A stretch of DNA of 64,000 nucleotides from Aliamphritea ceti (GCF_024347215.1 NZ_AP025282.1:1426001-1490000), one strand, 5' to 3'. Shown: positions 41,937-50,998, numbered from the stretch's first letter. A program made the numbers and translations. Notes: generated by a model not told the origin, from the sequence alone.

Positions 41937-44177
41937 ATGAGTTATCAGGTTCTGGCGCGAAAATGGCGCCCTGCAACATTTCAGGAGATGGTTGGCCAGG
42001 AGCATGTGCTCAAAGCACTGGTTAATGCCCTCGATGATGATCGTTTGCATCATGCTTACTTGTTCACCGGAACACGGGGTGTGGGTAAAACATCGATAGC
42101 GCGTTTGTTTGCTAAGTCGCTTAACTGCGCTGAGGGTGTGTCTTCTACCCCGTGTGGTGAATGTGCGCCTTGCCGGGAAATCAGTGAAGGCCGTTTTGTT
42201 GACTTAATTGAGGTCGATGCGGCGTCCCGAACTAAAGTTGAAGATACCCGGGAACTGCTGGAAAACGTTCAGTACGCGCCAACACATGGCCGCTATAAAG
42301 TGTACCTGATTGATGAGGTGCACATGCTTTCGACTCACTCTTTCAACGCGTTGCTGAAAACGCTGGAAGAGCCACCTCCGCATGTTAAATTTCTGTTAGC
42401 AACGACTGATCCGCAAAAACTGCCGGTGACGATTCTGTCCCGTTGTCTTCAGTTTAATTTGAAGAACATGATTCCTGAGCGAATTGTGGATCATTTGCGT
42501 CATGTTTTAACGCAAGAGTCGATTAAATTTGAAGAGCCTGCATTATGGCTGTTAGCCCGTTCGGCTGATGGTTCAATGCGGGACGCTATGAGTCTTACTG
42601 ATCAGGCCATTGCTTTTGGTGCTGGCGAGATCAATGAAGCTGATGCCCGGTCTATGCTGGGAACGATTGATCAGCGTTTGGTTTATCGCTTGCTGGATAG
42701 CCTGGTGGCTCAGGATGCCAAGGAAATGTTGGCAACTGTGAGTGATCTTGCGCAGTTCTCGCCGGATTATAATACTGTTTTAGGTGACCTGATTAGCTTG
42801 CTACATCGGGTTGCACTTGGGCAGGTGATGCCTGATGCTGTCGATAATGGCATGGGTGACCGTCAGCAGGTACTTGAGCTTGCGCAGCAACTGACCGCTG
42901 AAGATGTACAGCTGTATTATCAGGTAGCACTGTTAGGCAGAAAGGATCTGCCTTATGTTCCGGATGCACGTGAAGGTCTGGAAATGGTCTTATTGCGTAT
43001 GCTGGCATTCCGTCCGGCATCAGCTCCGCCCCGCAGTGGCGATAAGCCTAAAGCTTTAGCCGCTGACTCTGCTGCTCAGTCAGGCTCAGGAACGGCTAAC
43101 CTTGCACCTGCTTCTGATGCAGTTGCCAGTTCTGAAGAAGCTCCCTTAGTAAGCTCTCAGGTAAGTTCTGATACCAGCCCTGATAACAATTCGAATACAT
43201 CGCCTGCCGTTGAGTCAGTTGCGCAGCCTGTATCTGTGCCAGTTGTTGCTGATGCCGGGCGAGCTGAGGTTGCAACAGCCGAAGTAGAACAAACTGAAGC
43301 TATTTCTGATGGGGTTGCTCAGAATGGACATCCACAGGATGTGCCTCAAGTTGCTGAGTCGGCTGTGGCTGAGCCTGTAGCGGCGGTTATTCAAAATTCC
43401 ACGCCTGTAGCTGACGCGGTAGTGGCTGTGAGCGCCCAGGAAAGTGTGCAGCCTGCTGTTGAGGTAAGTGCTCAGCCGGTAGCTGAAATACCGGTCGTTC
43501 AGGCGGCTCCGGCGCAGAAAATCCCCGCGCATGATGTTCCTCCATGGGAAGAACCGCCAGCATATGATGAATCATACTTTTCAGGTGCGTCGCAGGAGGC
43601 GTCTGAACCGTCAAAAAAGTCTGAAGGGTTTAGTCAGCCATCGGCACCGATGGCGCAGAGGGCGTATGAGCCAGAAATCGCTGCAGTGCCTGCGGTTAAT
43701 ATGCCGCCTTCAAATATGGCGACAGACTATATAACTGAACCGACGGCTGAAACTGTTTCACCGCAATTATCTGAGCTGGATGTATCGCAGTGGGTGTTGC
43801 TGGTGGATGTGCTTGGCCTATCCGGGATGACCTATATGATTGCCGCGAACACCTCGCTGGAAACTGTCAGTGACGGAGTATTCAGATTCCACTATGCGGA
43901 TGAGCAGAAAAATATTCTCAATGAGGTCCATACTGACCGTATATCTGCGGCGCTGAGCGATTATTTTAAAGAGTCGCTTCAGGTAGAATTTGAGTTAGGT
44001 ATTTTTAGTCGGGAAACACCGAGTCTGTATCGTTCGCGGAAAAAGTCAGAGCGTTTGGTTCAGGCCGTTGCAGCGATTGAGACGGATGCTACAGTTCAGG
44101 CGATAATCCAGCGTTTTAACGGGCGAATCGATATTTCATCCGTTGAGCCAATTGATGCGCCGGTGACACTGCATTAG
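41937..44177 (+). CDS. dnaX: DNA polymerase III subunits tau and gamma
   Basis: Clamp-loader ATPase; tau also links polymerase and helicase. 746 residues for tau. Domain I has Walker A GTRGVGKT (45-52), four zinc cysteines (NCAEGVSSTPCGECAPC), Walker B LIDEVHML and sensor SRC. Domains II-III run to about residue 370. A long Ala/Val/Pro/Glu-rich linker (about 370-620) is far longer than in E. coli. The C-terminal domain V binds the alpha subunit. A slippery A AAA AAG at 43613-43619 would give gamma of 562 residues. Followed by ybaB and recR, the usual order. Confidence 0.96.
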   Translation: MSYQVLARKWRPATFQEMVGQEHVLKALVNALDDDRLHHAYLFTGTRGVGKTSIARLFAKSLNCAEGVSSTPCGECAPCREISEGRFVDLIEVDAASRTKVEDTRELLENVQYAPTHGRYKVYLIDEVHMLSTHSFNALLKTLEEPPPHVKFLLATTDPQKLPVTILSRCLQFNLKNMIPERIVDHLRHVLTQESIKFEEPALWLLARSADGSMRDAMSLTDQAIAFGAGEINEADARSMLGTIDQRLVYRLLDSLVAQDAKEMLATVSDLAQFSPDYNTVLGDLISLLHRVALGQVMPDAVDNGMGDRQQVLELAQQLTAEDVQLYYQVALLGRKDLPYVPDAREGLEMVLLRMLAFRPASAPPRSGDKPKALAADSAAQSGSGTANLAPASDAVASSEEAPLVSSQVSSDTSPDNNSNTSPAVESVAQPVSVPVVADAGRAEVATAEVEQTEAISDGVAQNGHPQDVPQVAESAVAEPVAAVIQNSTPVADAVVAVSAQESVQPAVEVSAQPVAEIPVVQAAPAQKIPAHDVPPWEEPPAYDESYFSGASQEASEPSKKSEGFSQPSAPMAQRAYEPEIAAVPAVNMPPSNMATDYITEPTAETVSPQLSELDVSQWVLLVDVLGLSGMTYMIAANTSLETVSDGVFRFHYADEQKNILNEVHTDRISAALSDYFKESLQVEFELGIFSRETPSLYRSRKKSERLVQAVAAIETDATVQAIIQRFNGRIDISSVEPIDAPVTLH
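43594..43654 (+). promoter_or_regulatory. dnaX: Programmed -1 frameshift site in dnaX
   Basis: The slippery heptamer A AAA AAG (43613-43619) is in the zero frame as TCA AAA AAG. A -1 slip reads GTC then TGA (43622-43624), ending gamma four bases after the site. An internal ribosome-like AGGAGG (43594-43599) lies 13 nt upstream. A perfect hairpin GCCATCGG-CA-CCGATGGC (43637-43654) lies 17 nt downstream. E. coli dnaX uses the same heptamer, an upstream SD and a downstream stem. Confidence 0.85.
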
Positions 44178-44250
44178 TTTGCAGATAAAAAAATTTCACT
44201 TAACCGGCACTGATAGTGTGGGTTACAGGTATTAGATATCGAGGTTAAAG

Positions 44251-44577
44251 ATGATGAAAGGTGGTATGGGCAATCTGATGAAACAGGCCCAGAAAATGCA
44301 GGAAGAGCTGCAAAAAGCTCAGGAAGAAGTAGCTAAAGCTGAAGTTAATGGCGAGTCCGGCGCCGGTATGGTGAAAATCGTCATGAACGGTCGTCACGAC
44401 GTGAAGCGCGTTGATATTGATGACAGCCTGATGGAAGAAGATAAAGAAATACTGGAAGACCTTATCGCAGCAGCGGTAAATGATGCTGTGCGTAAAGTTG
44501 AGTCTGCCAGCCAGGAACGGATGTCTAAGGTGACCGGTGGCATGGGTATGCCGCCAGGTTTTAATATGCCGTTCTAA
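44251..44577 (+). CDS. ybaB: Nucleoid-associated protein YbaB/EbfC
   Basis: Small dimeric DNA-binding protein. 108 residues: MKQAQKMQEELQKAQEEVAK (helix, about 10-29), GAGMVKIVMNGRHDVKRVDI and the Met/Gly/Pro-rich tail. SD GAGG lies seven bases before the ATG. Between dnaX and recR as in most gammaproteobacteria; 9 bp to recR. Confidence 0.95.
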   Translation: MMKGGMGNLMKQAQKMQEELQKAQEEVAKAEVNGESGAGMVKIVMNGRHDVKRVDIDDSLMEEDKEILEDLIAAAVNDAVRKVESASQERMSKVTGGMGMPPGFNMPF

Positions 44578-44586
44578 GGGGCGATT

Positions 44587-45186
44587 ATGTCATTCAGTCC
44601 GTTAATTCAGTCACTGGTTGAAGCTTTTCGCTGTTTACCCGGTGTCGGGCCTAAAACGGCTCAGCGTATGGCATTTCATATGCTTGAGCGTGACCGTGAA
44701 GGCGGTGTCAGGTTGTCAGAGACTTTACAGCTGGCAATCGAGAATGTTGGCCGCTGTAGCCGTTGCCGCACCTTGTCTGAGAACGAGCTCTGTGAAATTT
44801 GTGATGATTCCCGTCGCGATAGTTCAAAGCTTTGCGTACTTGAAACTCCGGTAGACGTACTAGCGGTTGAGCAGACTGGTGGCTTTAACGGCCTGTACTT
44901 TGTATTGATGGGGCATTTGTCTCCGATTGACGGTATAGGCCCGCAGGATCTTGGGCTGGATGTTCTGCTTCAGCAAATCGATGGCGCCGAAATAGAAGAA
45001 ATTATTCTGGCAACAAATCCAACGGTTGAAGGCGAAGCGACTGCTCACTATATAGCTGAGCAGGTAAAAGATATGGGGATTAAAGTAACTCGCATTGCTC
45101 ACGGTGTTCCTGTGGGGGGTGAACTTGAGTTCGTTGATGGTGGAACACTGGCGCATGCGCTGGCTGGTCGCCGTTCTCTTCTCTGA
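44587..45186 (+). CDS. recR: Recombination protein RecR
   Basis: Acts with RecF/RecO to load RecA on gapped DNA. 199 residues. N-terminal helix-hairpin-helix (FRCLPGVGPKTAQRMAFHML, about 14-33), zinc finger CSRCRTLSENELCEIC (about 57-72), and a Toprim domain with LCVLETPVDVLAVEQTG and EIILATNPTVEGEATAHY. SD AAGGGGCG. Confidence 0.97.
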   Translation: MSFSPLIQSLVEAFRCLPGVGPKTAQRMAFHMLERDREGGVRLSETLQLAIENVGRCSRCRTLSENELCEICDDSRRDSSKLCVLETPVDVLAVEQTGGFNGLYFVLMGHLSPIDGIGPQDLGLDVLLQQIDGAEIEEIILATNPTVEGEATAHYIAEQVKDMGIKVTRIAHGVPVGGELEFVDGGTLAHALAGRRSLL

Positions 45187-45209
45187 TAAGTCTTGTGCAG
45201 GAAATTTAT

Positions 45210-46385
45210 ATGAATGCTGGAAGTTCAGCACCTTACGATCATCTCGCCTTAGAAAATGCTGCGAAAGAGCCTGTTTGGGTTAGATCTGATGAAGAGTTGG
45301 CAAGCTGTTGTCAGCATTGGCTAACGCTGCCGTTAATTGCTCTGGATACAGAATTCATCCGCGTAGATACTTTTTATCCGTTACCCGGACTGATTCAGGT
45401 TGCTGATGATCAGCGTTGTTATCTGCTGGATCCGTTGTTGCTGGAGAATTATCAGCCGCTGATCGAGGTGTTTCGCGCATCTTCAGTGCTGAAGGTACTG
45501 CATGCATGTAATGAAGATTTAGAATTATTTCTCTATATGTTGGGCGAAATGCCAACCCCTGTGTTTGATACACAAGTTGCAGCAGGTTTTCTGGGTTGGG
45601 GGTTTTCCATGGGCTACCAGCGTATAGTTGAACATGCGCTGGGTATTGCTGTTGGAAAAGGTGAAACACGTTCGGACTGGTTACAGCGTCCATTAACTGC
45701 CGCGCAGGAGCATTATGCGACCCTTGATGTTGCTTACTTGCCAGCGTTGTATCTCAAGCAGAAAGAAGAGTTGGATACCCGGGAAATGACGGCCTGGCTG
45801 GAGGATGAGCTGCAGCAGCTGCTGGCAAATATTCCAGATCAGGATCCGGATGGCGTTCATTACTATAAACGCTTTAGTCAGGCCTGGAAGTTACCGGCGG
45901 AAAAGTTGGCTGCTCTTCGGGATTTGACCGCATGGCGTGAACGTATTTGCCGTCAGCGTGATGTTCCCCGTAACCGGGTCCTGAGAAATCAGACATTAAT
46001 CGATATTGTTTATACCTGGCCGACGTCAGAATATGCGTTGTCACAGATAGATGATATTCGTCCCCGTTCGATTCGGCAGGATGGTTCGACTATATTAAGT
46101 TATCTGCAAATGGCAAAAAGCTCTGCAGCCGAGAATCCGCCTGAGTCTATCGTGCAGCCGCTGAGTTATGACTGGAATAAGCCGTTGAAGCAGCTTAAGG
46201 CTATGGCCCGTGAAAAGGCGACCGAGCTGAATATGGCGCCAGAGGTGCTGTTGCGAAAGAAGGACCTGGATGCCTTAATCCGCACCGGTGAGCAGGGTGA
46301 GTATAGTTTGCCGGAAACGTTAAGTGGCTGGCGAAAATCTGTAATTGGCGATGCGCTGGTTATTAAACTGAAAGAAATTGCATAA
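45210..46385 (+). CDS. rnd: Ribonuclease D
   Basis: 3'-5' exoribonuclease for tRNA 3' ends. 391 residues from ATG 45210 (AGGA seven bases upstream; GTG 45195 is less likely). DEDD exonuclease motifs: LIALDTEFIRVDTFYP (ExoI, about 44-59), HACNEDLELF (ExoII) and HYATLDVAYLPALY (ExoIII, about 168-181). Two HRDC-type helical domains follow (ALRDLTAWRERICRQRDVPR). Closely follows recR. Confidence 0.94.
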   Translation: MNAGSSAPYDHLALENAAKEPVWVRSDEELASCCQHWLTLPLIALDTEFIRVDTFYPLPGLIQVADDQRCYLLDPLLLENYQPLIEVFRASSVLKVLHACNEDLELFLYMLGEMPTPVFDTQVAAGFLGWGFSMGYQRIVEHALGIAVGKGETRSDWLQRPLTAAQEHYATLDVAYLPALYLKQKEELDTREMTAWLEDELQQLLANIPDQDPDGVHYYKRFSQAWKLPAEKLAALRDLTAWRERICRQRDVPRNRVLRNQTLIDIVYTWPTSEYALSQIDDIRPRSIRQDGSTILSYLQMAKSSAAENPPESIVQPLSYDWNKPLKQLKAMAREKATELNMAPEVLLRKKDLDALIRTGEQGEYSLPETLSGWRKSVIGDALVIKLKEIA

Positions 46386-46415
46386 CTAGCCTGCGAAGGC
46401 TGCTTCGGAATATCC

Positions 46416-46706
46416 ATGAAAAAGATCTGTAGTGTTTTTAAGAGTTCGAAGAAGGATGAGATGTACCTGTATGTTGATAAGCAGGAACAGCTCAAGCGTG
46501 TGCCGGATGCACTTAAAAGTATGTTTGGCACGCCGTTGCATGTATTCGATATGTTGATTACGCCGGAAAAGAAAATGGCCCGGGCAGAGGCGGCAAAGGT
46601 ATTGAGCGATATTCAGGAGAAAGGTTTCTTTCTGCAAATGCCGCCGGTTAAAGAAGACTATCTGCTGGATTTACATGTCGATCGTCCGGAAACCGGAGTA
46701 CGCTGA
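46416..46706 (+). CDS. ycgL: YcgL-domain protein
   Basis: 96 residues: KICSVFKSSKKDEMYLYVDK (about 3-22), VPDALKSMFG and GFFLQMPPVKEDYLLDLH match the YcgL family. Function not established. Overlaps ycgN by one base and follows rnd by 30 bp; rnd-ycgL-ycgN is a recurrent order. Confidence 0.92.
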   Translation: MKKICSVFKSSKKDEMYLYVDKQEQLKRVPDALKSMFGTPLHVFDMLITPEKKMARAEAAKVLSDIQEKGFFLQMPPVKEDYLLDLHVDRPETGVR

Positions 46707-47158
46707 TGGCCGCTGAAGTTTTCTGGCGTTCTACACCGCTGGAAGAAATGTCAGAAAGTCAGTGGGAGTCGCTCTGTGATGGCTGTGCTTTGTGCTGCCT
46801 GCATAAGGTTGAAGATGAAGAAACAGAGCAGGTGTATTACACCAGTGTTGTTTGTCATTTGCTTGATCTGGATAACATGTATTGTACTGAGTATGAGAAG
46901 CGTTGTTCATTAGTACCTCAGTGCGTCAAGCTCAGACCGGAAGATGTCGAAGAGTTCCATTGGTTGCCCCGAACCTGTACCTACCGCCTGGTTCATGAAG
47001 GTAAGGATATTCCTGACTGGCATCCGTTAATTACCGGACGACGCGAATCTGTTAAACAGGCGGGTGCTTCTGTTGTTAGCTGGTTTGAAGTGACGGATGA
47101 TCAGATATCAGAAGATGATTATATTGATTATGTGATCGAATCCGGTGGCCCTGCTTAG
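46706..47158 (+). CDS. ycgN: YcgN/YkgJ-type cysteine-cluster protein (UPF0260)
   Basis: 150 residues with the family cysteines CDGCALCCLHKVED (about 28-41), VVCHLLDLDNMYCTEYEKR (about 50-68) and C in LVPQCVKL, likely binding zinc or iron. Function not established. A hairpin with a T-run a little downstream begins at its last codons. Confidence 0.93.
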   Translation: MAAEVFWRSTPLEEMSESQWESLCDGCALCCLHKVEDEETEQVYYTSVVCHLLDLDNMYCTEYEKRCSLVPQCVKLRPEDVEEFHWLPRTCTYRLVHEGKDIPDWHPLITGRRESVKQAGASVVSWFEVTDDQISEDDYIDYVIESGGPA

Positions 47159-47178
47159 TGCCACCGCTTGCCTTTTTT
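47143..47178 (+). terminator. Possible terminator after ycgN
   Basis: A 7-bp stem CGGTGGC with GCCACCG spans the ycgN stop codon; TTTTTT follows after seven bases. The gap before the T-run weakens the call. Confidence 0.45.
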
Positions 47179-47290
47179 GTTGTTTCTTTTCTATAGTTTG
47201 TTTCTTTTTACTGCCTCGCCATAAACTGATGTTGCCTGGTAGTTGTCTTTGTTTGTGTTCTGCAGGATTAAAAATACAGGAGTTTTTTTG

Positions 47291-48940
47291 ATGACCGGAT
47301 TAAAAGTTGCGATGGCGGGTGCGCTGGCATCGGTTATTTTGTCTGGATGTGCTTTGCTTCAGCCGGCAGAGCATCAGTGGCAGGATGGTAAGGAATATCG
47401 TCTGACCGTTTTACATACCAATGATCATCATGGGCGCTTCTGGGCGAATCGTCATGGTGAGTATGGCATGGCGGCGCGAAAAACGCTGATTGATCAAATC
47501 CGTGCTGAAGTAGCTGCAGAGGGTGGTGAGCTACTATTGCTGTCCGGTGGTGATATCAATACCGGCGTGCCCGAATCTGATCTTCAGGATGCTGAGCCTG
47601 ATTTTAAAGGGATGAGTCGTATAGGCTATGACGCAATGGCGGTTGGTAATCATGAGTTTGATAACCCACTTGATGTGTTGCGTCAGCAGCAGGAATGGGC
47701 TGATTTTCCTTTTTTAGCTGCAAATATTTATCAGCAGAGCAATGGTGAGCGACTATTCAGGCCGTACCATATTTTTAATAAGGGTGATTTGAAAATAGCA
47801 GTACTTGGTTTGACGACCAAAGACACCGGTAAGTTAGGCAATCCTGAGTATATTGGCGATATAGCCTTTACTGATCCTGTTGCTGAGGCGGCGACTTTAG
47901 TGCCGGAGTTACGTGCGCAGGCTGATGTTGTGATTGCTGCCACGCATATGGGGCACTATGTAGATGCTGCTTACGGTATTAATGCACCTGGTGATGTGAC
48001 GATGGCGCGGGAAGTAGATGGTCTGGATATGATCATTGGCGGACATTCGCAGGATCCGGTTTGTATGACTGCAGAAGGTAAAGCTGATTCAGACTTTAAG
48101 CCAGGTTCAGCCTGTATGCCGGATGTGCAAAACGGGACTTTGATTATGCAGGCGCATGAATGGGGTAAATATGTGGGCCGTGCGGATCTAGTTTTTAAAG
48201 GCGGTGAGGTGAGTTTACAGCGCTATCAGCTGATACCGGTGAACCTGAAGAAAAAAGTTAAAGATGCTGATGGTAATAAGGTCAGGGTATTGGTTGCAGA
48301 TGCTATAGCTGATGATGCGGCCATGAAGGCTTTTTTGCAGCCATATCAGGATAACGGTCAGGAGCAGTTGCAGGTTCAGATTGGTTCTGTAGACGCTAAA
48401 CTTGAGGGCGACCGGGATGTTATTCGTTTTCAGCCAACCAACCTGGGTGTTTTGATTGCTCAGTCGCAGATGGATAAAACCAATGCCGACTTTGCTGTAA
48501 TGAATTCAGGCGGTATTCGGGACAGTATTGCAGCAGGTAATATTACTTATAAAGATGTGCTTAAGGTGCAGCCGTTTGCAAACGCTGTGGCGTTTGTGGA
48601 ATTAAGCGGGGCTGAGTTGCTGGACTATCTTAAGGCGGTGGCAGAGAAACCTGTTGATAGTGGTGCGTTTGCGCAGTTTGCAGGTGTTCAGTTAGAAGTG
48701 CTGGGTGGTAAGTTGCAAAAGGTTATGGTGGCTGGTGAGGTTGTTGATCCTCGCAGAACCTATCGAATGGCTATTAATAGCTACATAGCATCGGGTGGTG
48801 ATGGGTATCCGAAAATGGATACGCATCCGGGCTACGTTAATACCGGGTTTGTCGATGCCGAAGTGCTGCGTGCCTTTATTCAGAGTAATAGTCCGTTGCG
48901 GGCTTCTGGCTTTGAGTCAGCGGATATTGTGCGGCACTAG
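47291..48940 (+). CDS. ushA: Lipoprotein 5'-nucleotidase / UDP-sugar hydrolase (UshA/NutA type)
   Basis: Periplasm-facing enzyme that dephosphorylates nucleotides for salvage. 549 residues from ATG 47291 (AGGAG eight bases upstream). A lipobox ILSGC (Cys about 19) makes it a lipoprotein, as in Vibrio NutA rather than soluble E. coli UshA. Metallophosphoesterase motifs: TVLHTNDHHGRFW (about 38-50), SGGDINTG, AVGNHEFDNP, ATHMGHY and GGHSQDP. The C-terminal substrate domain has MNSGGIRDSI and SYIASGGDGYP. A weak stem-loop (48945-48958) follows. Confidence 0.93.
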   Translation: MTGLKVAMAGALASVILSGCALLQPAEHQWQDGKEYRLTVLHTNDHHGRFWANRHGEYGMAARKTLIDQIRAEVAAEGGELLLLSGGDINTGVPESDLQDAEPDFKGMSRIGYDAMAVGNHEFDNPLDVLRQQQEWADFPFLAANIYQQSNGERLFRPYHIFNKGDLKIAVLGLTTKDTGKLGNPEYIGDIAFTDPVAEAATLVPELRAQADVVIAATHMGHYVDAAYGINAPGDVTMAREVDGLDMIIGGHSQDPVCMTAEGKADSDFKPGSACMPDVQNGTLIMQAHEWGKYVGRADLVFKGGEVSLQRYQLIPVNLKKKVKDADGNKVRVLVADAIADDAAMKAFLQPYQDNGQEQLQVQIGSVDAKLEGDRDVIRFQPTNLGVLIAQSQMDKTNADFAVMNSGGIRDSIAAGNITYKDVLKVQPFANAVAFVELSGAELLDYLKAVAEKPVDSGAFAQFAGVQLEVLGGKLQKVMVAGEVVDPRRTYRMAINSYIASGGDGYPKMDTHPGYVNTGFVDAEVLRAFIQSNSPLRASGFESADIVRH

Positions 48941-49062
48941 TTATGCTGAGCGTTCAGCTTTGTTTCAGTTTGTGGTTCTAAGGTGCTGATTCTGAAGCAA
49001 GCTGAGCAGACTGTGTTTGTTGGCTAACCGAAAAGAAATACTGACTCTTCTGGGGAGTGAAT

Positions 49063-50184
49063 GTGAGCGTACAGCAGAATAGACTGACGGCTTTTGCCAA
49101 AGCGACTTTATCCGACATGCCATTAAACGTCGCCGCTTTACCCAGAAAGCCGGGACGTTCCGAATCTGTTTTGGATGTTGCTATTACAGACGTTCTTTTA
49201 AATGAGCGGTTTGAGTCAGTGATGGCTGCGCTCATTGCTGCAGGTCCTCATGAAAGTGTGTACGAATATCGTGAAAAAGAAGAAACGCCAGAATTTGAGA
49301 CGTTAAGAGTTCAGCTTGATGCGTTGTTTATAAGTAATGGTATTTCTCCTGAGAAAGGGCTTGAGGCATTTATATATGCCTGGCAGTGTGCCAGAGATAC
49401 CAATAAACCAGGTTTAGATGTGTTGCGCAGTATTGATGAATTGCCAGCGGCTGCTCGCCTGAATTTATCCCTTTACATAGCGGGGATTGCTACCCGGCTG
49501 ATTAATGACAGTACCTTGGTTGGGCAGTCTTACATTTCTGAAGCGGCGAATACTTTATTGCTTGAGTTGTTTTACACTGAAATTGCTGCTTGTCGGGAGT
49601 CACTGGTAGATGAGGCGGATCTGGCCGCATTATTGGTTTATGTTTCACGCCTGGAGTTGGCGTTTGACCATCATCGTCAGGCGGCTTTAACGTTAATGGC
49701 GTGTTTGGAGCTTTCGCTCAGCAGTAATACTTATGAAATGTCGACTTTATTTGGTTTTAGTGCCTGCCGGGCATCTGTTGTTGAAGATATAGGTGTCGCG
49801 CTAAGTTATTTGGGTTTAGAGCCGACAGCGATAGAGTGCTTTGCTCAGGCATTTGAAATGTACAAACATGGTTTTGGTAGCCGTTATCGTTTAAATCTGG
49901 TTACTACCGAGTCGCTATTTACTGTTGCGACGCTGCATGCCTCTATTGATCAGTCTGAGCAGGCGGTTGCTAAATACAGTGAATATCTTGATGTCACAAA
50001 GCCACTGATTCAGAGTGATTTTCTGAATAAAAATGAACAGCTTTGGACGAAGCGTGAACACGCGTCGCACTATGTAATGGAGAATAGCCAGCCTCAGCCT
50101 GATAAGACACAGCCATGTTTATGTGGCAGTGGAGGGCGTTATCTGGACTGTTGTTATGATTTACATGTTGATGATGCGGTTTAG
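49063..50184 (+). CDS. SEC-C motif protein with helical repeat body
   Basis: About 373 residues; GTG 49063 is chosen because GGGGAG lies five bases upstream (GTG 49057 also possible). The body is all-helical and could be TPR-like (LEPTAIECFAQAFEMYKHG; DQSEQAVAKYSEYLD). The C-terminus has a SEC-C zinc motif PCLCGSGGRYLDCC (about 353-366), as at the end of SecA, where it binds SecB and ribosomes. I do not recognise the rest. A role linked to protein export or ribosomes is only suggested by that motif. Confidence 0.7.
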   Translation: MSVQQNRLTAFAKATLSDMPLNVAALPRKPGRSESVLDVAITDVLLNERFESVMAALIAAGPHESVYEYREKEETPEFETLRVQLDALFISNGISPEKGLEAFIYAWQCARDTNKPGLDVLRSIDELPAAARLNLSLYIAGIATRLINDSTLVGQSYISEAANTLLLELFYTEIAACRESLVDEADLAALLVYVSRLELAFDHHRQAALTLMACLELSLSSNTYEMSTLFGFSACRASVVEDIGVALSYLGLEPTAIECFAQAFEMYKHGFGSRYRLNLVTTESLFTVATLHASIDQSEQAVAKYSEYLDVTKPLIQSDFLNKNEQLWTKREHASHYVMENSQPQPDKTQPCLCGSGGRYLDCCYDLHVDDAV

Positions 50185-50310
50185 TCGAGTGATATAGTTC
50201 TTTATATATCAGTGTGTTACTTGGAAGTGTGAGTAGTTGTTGATATCTGTATTAATTTTTTTCAATAAAATCTGAAAATATTGAGTTTTACTAATTTTAA
50301 TTCTATTTCT

Positions 50311-50382
50311 ATGATGTCTCCACCTTATGAGCTGTTACGCAGTTTCGCGATACAGCCAGATAAACCAGAGGAGAGACATCAT
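50311..50382 (+). promoter_or_regulatory. Structured 5' leader hiding RBS and start codon
   Basis: ATGATGTCTC (50311-50320) pairs perfectly with GAGACATCAT (50373-50382), which includes the first two bases of the start codon and the end of the AGGAG site (50369-50373). Inside the 52-nt loop is a second hairpin: GCTGT/ACAGC (50331-50335, 50352-50356) plus CGC/GCG around a 6-nt loop. A possible promoter (TTGATA, 17 bp, CAATAA) lies near 50240-50270. Riboswitch, thermometer or protein-bound leader are all possible; it matches no class I can recall. Confidence 0.55.
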
Positions 50383-50998
50383 GAGTCTGGAAAAGCGCGA
50401 TTTACAAACCCGTTTGGCATCCCAGGGAGTATTAACAGCATCCCGTGTCGCTTGCAGCGATGTGCAAGCGGTTGCGCTGATGAATCTTGGTGAGAGATTT
50501 GATCTTCTGGTAGCAGAGTACTCTAAACAGGTTGATTTAAAGGGAGATGTGGTTGAAAGCAGTCATCCTTTTACGTCTGAAGAAAATGATCTTGCAGCAG
50601 TGTCTTTACGGGCAGCCCGACGTATAGCAAATGAAGCAGCTGAGCCTTTGCTGGTTGCTGCGGAAGTTAATGCAGCATCGCATAGTGATTATGCAGTTGT
50701 GTTAGAGCAAGTGTCTGTAGCGGGTGCTGATTTCGTTATCCAAAGTAATCTGGCCAGCAAAGAAACTGCATTGTTATTTCTGCAGGCTGCTGCTGTGTCA
50801 GGTATTCCGGCTGTACTGAGTCTTGATCAGTCAGCATTTGTTGATAAAGGTGAGTCAGCTGTTGAACTTGCGCAGACTTTATATAAGGCTGGTGCAGTGG
50901 CTGTTGGTGTGACTGGCTATATCGGCCCGCAAAACACTGAAGAAGTAAACGGGCATTACTGGATAGCGGACAAGCGTGGCTCTTTATATATACATTAA
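50381..50998 (+). CDS. Homocysteine S-methyltransferase-like protein, reduced
   Basis: 205 residues from ATG 50381 (AGGAG seven bases upstream). The middle resembles the barrel of betaine/S-methylmethionine-homocysteine methyltransferases: LLVAAEVNAASHSDYAVVLE, QVSVAGADFVIQSNLASKET and LYKAGAVAVGVTGYIGPQN. It is about 100 residues shorter than active enzymes and lacks zinc cysteines: the expected cysteine after VGV is absent (VGVTGY) and there is no C-terminal CC pair. So transferase activity is unlikely. The assignment rests on fold-like patterns and is tentative. It stands alone with its own leader and terminator. Confidence 0.5.
   Translation: MSLEKRDLQTRLASQGVLTASRVACSDVQAVALMNLGERFDLLVAEYSKQVDLKGDVVESSHPFTSEENDLAAVSLRAARRIANEAAEPLLVAAEVNAASHSDYAVVLEQVSVAGADFVIQSNLASKETALLFLQAAAVSGIPAVLSLDQSAFVDKGESAVELAQTLYKAGAVAVGVTGYIGPQNTEEVNGHYWIADKRGSLYIH

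Noticed and set aside
46166..46637. Antisense frame opposite rnd/ycgL
   Set aside because: rnd and ycgL are clear on the plus strand; the frame has no start signal.
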